Part shown: piece by piece, positions 1 to 5,021 of the stretch
Layout: every line of letters begins with the position of its first letter
How positions within the stretch are numbered: position 1 is the stretch's first letter
Source of the DNA: Desulfobacula sp.
Lineage (GTDB): Bacteria > Desulfobacterota > Desulfobacteria > Desulfobacterales > Desulfobacteraceae
Assembly (NCBI GenBank): GCA_029940235.1
Contig: JAOZRI010000038.1
Coordinates: 3,858-8,878, forward strand
Reading direction: 5' to 3'
Length of the DNA stretch: 5,021 nt
Translations under genes and position numbers: made by a program
The notes under the pieces: model-generated
The model's input: the letters and a program-made list of their open reading frames with translations, nothing else
Told to the model about the DNA's origin: nothing
The model's database searches: none

Positions 1-768
1 CTTACAAAAATAGCTTCAGGTGAACTCCCAGGTGATGAAACATCAATGGCTGAAAATGAAGACTTGTTTATACACAAAAACTGGTGCCCCTGGGACCCGT
101 CACAACCTGACAATCCAGATGCGGGAATGGTCAATTATTATTTAAACAATCTGGGCACAACGCCTGTAGCCTCTCCTGGAGAGATTTTTCATTACAGTGA
201 TACAGGGTATGTCATTCTTGCACTCATTGCTGAAAAAATAAGTGGTAAAAGTTATCACAGGCTGTTACGGGACAACATTTTTGATCCTTTAAACCTGGAA
301 AACACTTATCTGGCCTATGCCACAGACCCTGCCTATGAAGCATGGGAAAAAGATATTTCCGATTGTTATGCAGGGCAATTTCCCATGGTAACAGGAGGAT
401 TTAATTTCTCATTTGACTGGGGCGGTGGCGGTGTTGTTACAACTGCCGGAGAGCTGAACAAATTTTTGTATTCTTTGCTTAATAAAAAATTATTCAAAAA
501 TGCAGAGACTTTGAATGAGATGCTCACCTGGCAGACATATTCGGGATTATCAGGTAGTGAAACCAAAATCGGACTGGGTATTTTTTGCGAAGAAAACAAG
601 GAAAATGAAACTGTTTTATGGGGCCATGACGGAGCCTGGGGGTCGATCATGTATCATGAACCTACGTCTGGAATTTACATATCAGGCACGGTCAATCAAT
701 TGCTTGGTATTCCAGAAGGCTGGCTGAATAAGCTTATTAAAACATTTAAAAACTCAACAAACCATTAA
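1..768 (+). CDS. Serine hydrolase, beta-lactamase / penicillin-binding-protein-like fold (5' partial)
   Basis: This is the C-terminal 255 residues of a serine hydrolase of the Beta-lactamase family (PF00144: class C beta-lactamases, DD-peptidases, D-aminopeptidases, EstB-type esterases). The frame is open from base 1, so the ATG at 46 is an internal methionine, not the start. Visible family marks are GEIFHYSDTGY, whose Tyr (codon 193-195) fits the YxN-type second motif with Asp in the Asn position; a Gly-rich stretch ending in GGGGVVTTAGEL, matching the family's 'GGl.sTa.Dl' segment; and GHDG (codons 622-633), the H-x-G version of the KTG-like third motif. The nucleophile motif SxxK must lie left of the window. 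Residues 4-10 (IASGELP) may correspond to the 'HTSGLP' segment that follows it. Members act on amide or ester bonds, often in the periplasm, but a signal peptide cannot be judged here. The gene ends 26 bases before the transporter and is probably co-transcribed with it. Family assignment is firm; substrate is unknown. Confidence 0.88.
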   Translation, partial: LTKIASGELPGDETSMAENEDLFIHKNWCPWDPSQPDNPDAGMVNYYLNNLGTTPVASPGEIFHYSDTGYVILALIAEKISGKSYHRLLRDNIFDPLNLENTYLAYATDPAYEAWEKDISDCYAGQFPMVTGGFNFSFDWGGGGVVTTAGELNKFLYSLLNKKLFKNAETLNEMLTWQTYSGLSGSETKIGLGIFCEENKENETVLWGHDGAWGSIMYHEPTSGIYISGTVNQLLGIPEGWLNKLIKTFKNSTNH

Positions 769-794
769 AATTTTAATGAGCAGGTACTTATCAA

Positions 795-2183
795 ATGATT
801 AATAAAGACAGAGTCCCAACAAAACATCTGCTGGCATACTCCTCCATAAATATTGGAACAGCCATATTTGAACATCCAATGCCGTTGATCATTATCGCAT
901 TTTATGCCCAGCATACCGCCATCTCCTTATCAAGCATAGCAACCATTTTGTTATTTTCCAAAATTTTTGATGCCATCTCCGACCCTTTGACTGGATATTT
1001 ATCGGATTTGACCAGATCCCGGCTCGGAAAGCGCAAACCCTGGATACTGGCCGGCGGAATTTTATCAGCACCTGCTGTTTATTTACTGTTTTCTCCGCCC
1101 GAAAGCGCCGGTGGTCTTTATTTCTTCCTTGCTATAAATGCTTTTTATCTTTTCCGCACATTAATCTTTATCCCCCAGACAGCATGGGGGGCTGAACTCT
1201 CCAGAGACTATAATGAAAGAACAAGAATAGCCTCCTACAACAATATTATTCTGCTTGCCACCCAAGCATTATATATGATACTCCCGATATTGGTCTCATC
1301 ACCCATATGCCCGTTATTTGATTCTGCTGAATTTTCACCGCCAATGATGACCTTTATTTCAATAATAGCAATGCCTGCTTTACTGATTTCAATCCTTCTG
1401 GCTGTAATATTTGCTCCCATGGGAAATCATATCGCCACAAAGGAGACTAAAAACGCTTCTTTTAAGGAACTTTTCATTGCTTTTAAAAACAACAGGCTCA
1501 TGATATTTTTTGTTATTGCCACCATCATAAGCTTGATAGGATTATCTGTTTTTATGGGTGTGGCATTTATTGCCATGGACAGCTATCTGAAAATTGGAGA
1601 TAAACTGCCTTTTTTTATAGCCACCGTGACAATCGTTCAAATCATCAGCATTCCGTTCTGGGAAAAGATAATCGAACGTTTTGGCAAACATCAAGTTGTA
1701 TCCATGGCCTGGATTATGCAAGGACTGATCTATCCCCTTATATTTTTTTTAAATCCAGGGCCTAATGTTTTTTATCCATTTCTTGCATTGGGGGCACTGG
1801 CAAGTATTTTTCAGACACCGGGACCGATAGCCACCACTGCAATTCTTGGAGACATCATTGATTATGACATACTCAAAACCGGAACAAACAGTGCTGGAAC
1901 ATATTTTTCAATTTATTCACTTATCATGAAAGGCGGCGGTGCCATAGGCGGTTCGCTGGGCCTCTATCTGCTTGCAGCTTTCAACTACAATACAAAAGGC
2001 GGTGTAAATACCGAATTTGCAGAATTTGGTCTTTTATTCACAATGACAATCGTTCCAGCGGTGCTCCTGATCATGAGCGGGATTATGATTTGGTTTTTCC
2101 CGCTGAATGCCAGACGTCACGCCATTGTAAAAAAACGCATAGAAACACTTTCCCAAAGAAGAACAAAGGAGGCCCATCCATGA
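795..2183 (+). CDS. MFS transporter, GPH (glycoside-pentoside-hexuronide):cation symporter family, MelB-like
   Basis: This is a 462-residue inner-membrane carrier with about 12 hydrophobic segments, the normal length for the GPH/MFS_2 family (PF13347). The family signature follows helix II at residues 55-83: FDAISDP, then SDLTRSRLGKRKPW. D59 and D63 keep the four-residue spacing of the MelB cation-site aspartates D55 and D59, so Na+ or H+ coupling is likely. The IPQTAWGAELSRDYNERTR stretch (126-144) and GDIIDYDILKTG (352-363) are further GPH hallmarks. By eye alignment, the MelB sugar-binding residues D19 and D124 correspond to A23 and F125, so a galactoside substrate is unlikely. The central loop (about 210-232) and the basic C-terminal tail (from about 439) should be cytoplasmic. 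The start ATG at 795 has only a weak AGG (782-784) upstream. The gene sits between two hydrolase genes and ends in an ATGA overlap with the protease gene, suggesting import or export of a compound those enzymes handle. Family is confident; substrate and direction are open. Confidence 0.9.
   Translation: MINKDRVPTKHLLAYSSINIGTAIFEHPMPLIIIAFYAQHTAISLSSIATILLFSKIFDAISDPLTGYLSDLTRSRLGKRKPWILAGGILSAPAVYLLFSPPESAGGLYFFLAINAFYLFRTLIFIPQTAWGAELSRDYNERTRIASYNNIILLATQALYMILPILVSSPICPLFDSAEFSPPMMTFISIIAMPALLISILLAVIFAPMGNHIATKETKNASFKELFIAFKNNRLMIFFVIATIISLIGLSVFMGVAFIAMDSYLKIGDKLPFFIATVTIVQIISIPFWEKIIERFGKHQVVSMAWIMQGLIYPLIFFLNPGPNVFYPFLALGALASIFQTPGPIATTAILGDIIDYDILKTGTNSAGTYFSIYSLIMKGGGAIGGSLGLYLLAAFNYNTKGGVNTEFAEFGLLFTMTIVPAVLLIMSGIMIWFFPLNARRHAIVKKRIETLSQRRTKEAHP
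2165..2172 (+). promoter_or_regulatory. Strong ribosome binding site for the CPBP protease gene
   Basis: AAAGGAGG lies inside the last codons of the transporter gene, 7 bases before the ATG at 2180. It is a near-perfect Shine-Dalgarno sequence and decides the start: an in-frame ATG at 2090 would add 30 residues of unremarkable sequence read inside the transporter gene. This is the strongest ribosome site in the window, which suggests the protease can be translated efficiently beyond simple coupling. Confidence 0.85.
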
Positions 2184-3130
2184 TTAAAGATTTTATCCAC
2201 AGGCACCAGTTCTGGCTGTTTTATGTTCTTTCACTTCTCATTGCCATGGGGGCAGCCTTCTGGATGTTTACATTCACGCCCATGGATATTGCAGTGTTGT
2301 TTGATGAGGCACAAAAAAATCTCGGGATAAACCATTTCAGTGTATTTGTTCCTCTCTCGCTGACATTCAAATATCCCATACTGCTACCGTCCATATTGTT
2401 CCCGGCAGCACCAACCGTTGCAGGATTGATAATAATCTGGTACACAACCCGGAAAAAAGGGCTCTCTTTACTTTTCAGCCGGTTCAAACCATGGCGCGAG
2501 GATATTCAAAAAAACGAAGCCTTTAAAACCTATGGGATCATCCTGTCAGGTGTCTTAACCTATCTTCTGATTCTTCTTGCCTATAATGCCTTTGTTGTAG
2601 GCGGAGATGCCTTTGAGACATCCCTTGCAAACCTGCGGATCGATTCTCCTTTATTAATGGTCTTCTTTTTTGTTATGGCTGCATTTTTTGATTGCGGCGG
2701 CTTACTGGAGGAAGGCGGCTGGAGAGGATATGCACTGCCCTATCTCCAGGGAAAAATGAAAACTCCTCTGATGGCTGCAATTTTACTTGGCGTTCTGTGG
2801 GGAGTATGGCATTTCCCCCGGGATATTCCCTATATTACAAGCTTAAGCGGATACTTTATCCAGCAGCTAAACTTTGTGCTTGGGACAACAGTACATACTA
2901 TTATCCTTGCATATTTTTTCAACCGGCTCGGCGGCAGTCTTATCCCGGTGATCATTATCCATGGGTTAAGCAATTACATAGGCGACATGATGGGAACTCA
3001 CGGGGCTCACATGATTTTCCTTCAGTTTGATGCACAAAATTTACTGAAATTGATAATCGTGTTGATAATCCTCTGGGCAGCTGGAACTAACCTGGGTTTG
3101 AGGCAGAAAGAACATTATGAAAAAGAATAA
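2180..3130 (+). CDS. CPBP (CAAX/Abi) family intramembrane metalloprotease
   Basis: This is a 316-residue multi-spanning membrane protein with the three conserved motifs of the CPBP family (PF02517, formerly Abi/CAAX protease): EExxxR at E177-E178...R182 (LLEEGGWRGYALP), a WxxxH motif at W207...H211 (LWGVWHFP), and HxxxN at H261...N265 (HGLSN). The glutamates and histidines are the expected catalytic and metal-site residues, so the enzyme looks active. Hydrophobic segments lie near residues 11-32, 69-88, 117-139, 157-171, 196-210, 228-247, 253-265 and 288-302, giving about eight spans. Relatives include the eukaryotic CAAX prenyl protease Rce1, bacteriocin-immunity proteins of Gram-positive bacteria and many uncharacterised bacterial proteins. 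The start is set by AAAGGAGG 7 bases upstream. Its ATG overlaps the transporter stop by 4 bases (ATGA), and its end overlaps the next gene by 14. A role in processing a peptide or in self-protection within this operon is possible but unproven. Confidence 0.9.
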   Translation: MIKDFIHRHQFWLFYVLSLLIAMGAAFWMFTFTPMDIAVLFDEAQKNLGINHFSVFVPLSLTFKYPILLPSILFPAAPTVAGLIIIWYTTRKKGLSLLFSRFKPWREDIQKNEAFKTYGIILSGVLTYLLILLAYNAFVVGGDAFETSLANLRIDSPLLMVFFFVMAAFFDCGGLLEEGGWRGYALPYLQGKMKTPLMAAILLGVLWGVWHFPRDIPYITSLSGYFIQQLNFVLGTTVHTIILAYFFNRLGGSLIPVIIIHGLSNYIGDMMGTHGAHMIFLQFDAQNLLKLIIVLIILWAAGTNLGLRQKEHYEKE

Positions 3131-4814
3131 TTTAAAAGTAAATTTTTCCTGGGATATAAAAATTTCCATGCGTGACAATATTCATCTGAGTGCAAATATA
3201 TATAAGCCAAAAGATGAAACAGCAGGGCCTGCTATCCTTGCAATCACACCATATATTGCAGACAGCATGCATGAAAGAGGAATGTTCTTTGCTCAACACG
3301 GATACGTGTATGTGGCAGTGGATAGTCGTGGCCGGGGCAACTCTGAAGGAGAATTTGACGGGTTTGAAAGCGGGACAGACGGGTATGATGTCGTGGAATG
3401 GATAGCTGAACAATCCTGGTGCGACGGCAATGTGGTTATGCGGGGAGCCTCCTATTTAGGGGGGATTCAATGGACAACATTAAAAGAGTTCCCGCCCCAC
3501 TTAAAATCCATCGTACCAGGGGCAGCTACTTACGCAGGTATGGTAACACCCTTGATGAAAAATATTTTTATCGGAGAAGAATTTCAATGGTGGGTTAGTG
3601 TTATCGGCAAAGCAGCAAATGATAATATCGGTGAAGATGAATCCTTTTGGAAGGGAATCTACAATGAACTTGAAGCAAACCATTTGCCATTTAGCCAGCT
3701 GGACAAAATAGCCGGTTTTCAATCAGATTTTTTTAAGACAGTGCTTGAGCATCCAGCATATGATTCTTTTTATAGTGACAAAAATTTTTCAAATGATGAT
3801 TATAAAAAAATTGATATACCGATTTTAACCATAAGCGGACATTATGACGACACCCAGACCGCTGCAATAAAACATTATAAGATGCACATGGAACATGGCT
3901 TGCCTGAAGGGCAGCACAAACACTATCTGCTCCTCGGCCCCTGGGATCATGGCGGTGTCAGCACTCCTGCCTTAGAAGTCGGCGGCCTAAAATTTGATAA
4001 AAAATCCAAACTGGATCTTAATGAACTGCATAAGCAATGGTATGACTGGACACTGAAAAATGGCCCCAAACCTGAATTTTTAAAAAAGAGAATCTCCTAT
4101 TATGTCATGGGAGCTGAAGAGTGGAAATATGCTGACAGATTTGATGATATCCCGGCCAGGCCTGAAAAATTATACCTGAATTCAAGCAATGGCAAGGCAA
4201 ATGACGTGTTTAACTCAGGGATGTTGCAGGCTGACAAACCTGGTGAATCAATGCCTGACAACTATATATACAATCCTCTGGATAATCATATTGATCCATC
4301 CCGGAGTCAGACCGGAGCCTACCTTAAGGACCAGCGTTTTGTACTCAGTCTGAAAAACAACGGCCTGATCTATCACAGCCCTGTGTTTGAACAAGAAAAA
4401 GAGATTACAGGTTTTGTCAAAGCAAAACTATGGATCTCCATGAATGTGTCAGACACTGATTTTCAGGTTGTTCTATTTGAAGTCTTGGCAGATGGAACTC
4501 AGATCCGGCTTGCACAGGATTTTTTAAGGGCAAGATACAGAGAATCAAACTCTTGCGAAACCCTGGTGAAACCCAATGAAATCAATTCTTATGTTTTTGA
4601 CGAATTTCCCTTTTTTTCCAGACAAATTGCCAGGGGCAGCCGATTACGCATCCTTATCAGCAATCCTGGCACCTGGTATTTTGAAAAAAACTATAACAGC
4701 GGAGGTGTGGTAGCCCGGGAATCAGGCAAGGATGCACGCACGGCTGAAATTACGCTGCATCATGACAGGCAGCATCCAAGTTATTTACAGATCCCCATGA
4801 TTCCAATTGTATAA
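3117..4814 (+). CDS. CocE/NonD family hydrolase (X-Pro dipeptidyl-peptidase S15-like)
   Basis: This 565-residue enzyme has the full two-part layout of the CocE/S15 family and its usual length (550-650). The N-terminal alpha/beta-hydrolase domain (about 10-320) carries TPY with Y46, matching the oxyanion-stabilising Tyr44 of cocaine esterase CocE; the VDSRGRGNSEG loop (68-78); the nucleophile elbow GASYLG with Ser112; SGHYDD with D244 as the probable acid; and GPWDHGG with H278 as the catalytic His. A jelly-roll C-terminal domain (about 400-560, PF08530 type) follows, including FLRARYRES (469-477) and ISNPGTWYF (514-522). Members cleave esters, N-acyl amides (for example glutaryl-7-ACA or alpha-amino acid esters) or X-Pro peptides. 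No signal peptide or membrane segment is seen, so it is probably cytoplasmic and would act on compounds after import. Its ATG lies inside the last 14 bases of the protease gene and its own ribosome site is poor (GAGG at 3100-3103, 13 bases away), which points to translational coupling. Actual substrate is unknown. Confidence 0.92.
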   Translation: MKKNNLKVNFSWDIKISMRDNIHLSANIYKPKDETAGPAILAITPYIADSMHERGMFFAQHGYVYVAVDSRGRGNSEGEFDGFESGTDGYDVVEWIAEQSWCDGNVVMRGASYLGGIQWTTLKEFPPHLKSIVPGAATYAGMVTPLMKNIFIGEEFQWWVSVIGKAANDNIGEDESFWKGIYNELEANHLPFSQLDKIAGFQSDFFKTVLEHPAYDSFYSDKNFSNDDYKKIDIPILTISGHYDDTQTAAIKHYKMHMEHGLPEGQHKHYLLLGPWDHGGVSTPALEVGGLKFDKKSKLDLNELHKQWYDWTLKNGPKPEFLKKRISYYVMGAEEWKYADRFDDIPARPEKLYLNSSNGKANDVFNSGMLQADKPGESMPDNYIYNPLDNHIDPSRSQTGAYLKDQRFVLSLKNNGLIYHSPVFEQEKEITGFVKAKLWISMNVSDTDFQVVLFEVLADGTQIRLAQDFLRARYRESNSCETLVKPNEINSYVFDEFPFFSRQIARGSRLRILISNPGTWYFEKNYNSGGVVARESGKDARTAEITLHHDRQHPSYLQIPMIPIV

Positions 4815-4866
4815 TTACCTGGATACATACAGCTCCTCTATAACAGACATTCCACTATCTTGGGTA

Positions 4867-5021
4867 TTAAATATGAGCTGCCTGATTTAAAATTTCAGAA
4901 GCCCACTTGTTAATGCTTTTTCCATGTACCTGGGCAGCAGTGGCAACGGAGGCATGAATATCAGGCGAGACTCGCAACATCAGGTTACCTGAATAAGGTT
5001 TTTGCGCAACCCTGCCTGTTT
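4867..5021 (-). CDS. HicB-family antitoxin-like protein, C-terminal part (cut by window edge)
   Basis: The minus strand carries an open frame that runs in from the right edge and stops with TAA at 4867-4869, giving the last 50 residues. The sequence contains KPYSGNLMLRVSPDIHASV and then HGKSINKWASEILNQAA. This matches the conserved C-terminal ribbon-helix-helix segment of HicB-family proteins (PF05534 type: 'SGkf.lRisPelH..la..A...GkSlN.wi...L..A'). The RHH part would bind its own promoter, while the HicB N-terminal domain, which binds the HicA toxin, would lie beyond the window. In hicAB pairs the toxin gene usually precedes hicB, so any hicA partner should be further right on the same strand. 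Many HicB-like genes stand alone, so a functional toxin-antitoxin pair cannot be claimed. The gene converges on the CocE-like gene and is probably independent of the plus-strand operon. Confidence 0.82.
   Translation of the reverse strand, partial: TGRVAQKPYSGNLMLRVSPDIHASVATAAQVHGKSINKWASEILNQAAHI

Noticed and set aside
46..48. ATG at 46 as the true start of the serine hydrolase
   Set aside because: The frame is open to base 1, the upstream residues look coding, and the family needs an SxxK motif and about 100 more N-terminal residues.
366..650. Minus-strand open frame of 94 codons inside the serine hydrolase gene
   Set aside because: It lies opposite a well-supported gene, and its product has no recognisable motif; it is a shadow frame.
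2090..2179. Longer start (ATG at 2090) for the CPBP protease, adding 30 residues
   Set aside because: The extra stretch is read inside the transporter gene in another frame, is not membrane-like, and has no good ribosome site. The ATG at 2180 has AAAGGAGG 7 bases upstream and forms a typical ATGA overlap.
2692..3030. Plus-strand open frame of 112 codons inside the protease gene
   Set aside because: It is an out-of-frame reading of the region coding the conserved CPBP motifs and makes no recognisable protein.
3117..3130. The 14-base overlap of protease and CocE-like genes as a frameshift or fusion
   Set aside because: Both proteins are complete and of normal family length with intact motifs, so this is an ordinary operon overlap.
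4881..4897. AT-rich imperfect palindrome (CTGATTTAAAATTTCAG) as a terminator or operator
   Set aside because: It lies within the HicB-like coding sequence, pairs weakly and has no T-run, so chance in AT-rich coding sequence is the simpler explanation.

Overview
The window holds a tight block of four plus-strand genes, followed by the 3' end of one minus-strand gene at the right edge. In order they are: the C-terminal part of a beta-lactamase-fold serine hydrolase (1-768, cut by the left edge); a cation-coupled sugar-porter-like carrier of the GPH/MelB branch of the MFS (795-2183); a CPBP (CAAX/Abi) family intramembrane metalloprotease (2180-3130); and a CocE/NonD-type alpha/beta hydrolase of the X-Pro dipeptidyl-peptidase S15 superfamily (3117-4814). 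After a 52-base gap comes the end of a HicB-family antitoxin-like ribbon-helix-helix protein (4867-5021, minus strand, cut by the right edge).

The spacing of the plus-strand genes is 26 bases, then a 4-base ATGA overlap, then a 14-base overlap. This strongly suggests one transcript with translational coupling. Its promoter must lie left of the window, because no gap inside the block has room for a convincing one.

The four genes look like an uptake-and-processing (or detoxification) set: a carrier with intact cation-site aspartates, two unrelated serine hydrolases that act on ester, amide or peptide-like bonds, and a membrane protease. By eye alignment, the carrier lacks the two aspartates that bind galactosides in MelB, so its substrate is probably not a melibiose-like sugar. 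An acylated or peptide-like compound cleaved by the hydrolases is possible, but that is inference; nothing in the sequence identifies the substrate.

Base composition is moderate to slightly AT-rich, the Shine-Dalgarno site is strong (AAAGGAGG), and the HicB-type antitoxin is of a kind common in Proteobacteria and Desulfobacterota. The window is clearly bacterial and might come from a Gram-negative anaerobe such as a Desulfobacterota member, but that placement is only a weak guess. I saw no tRNA, rRNA, CRISPR array, insertion sequence or convincing terminator.
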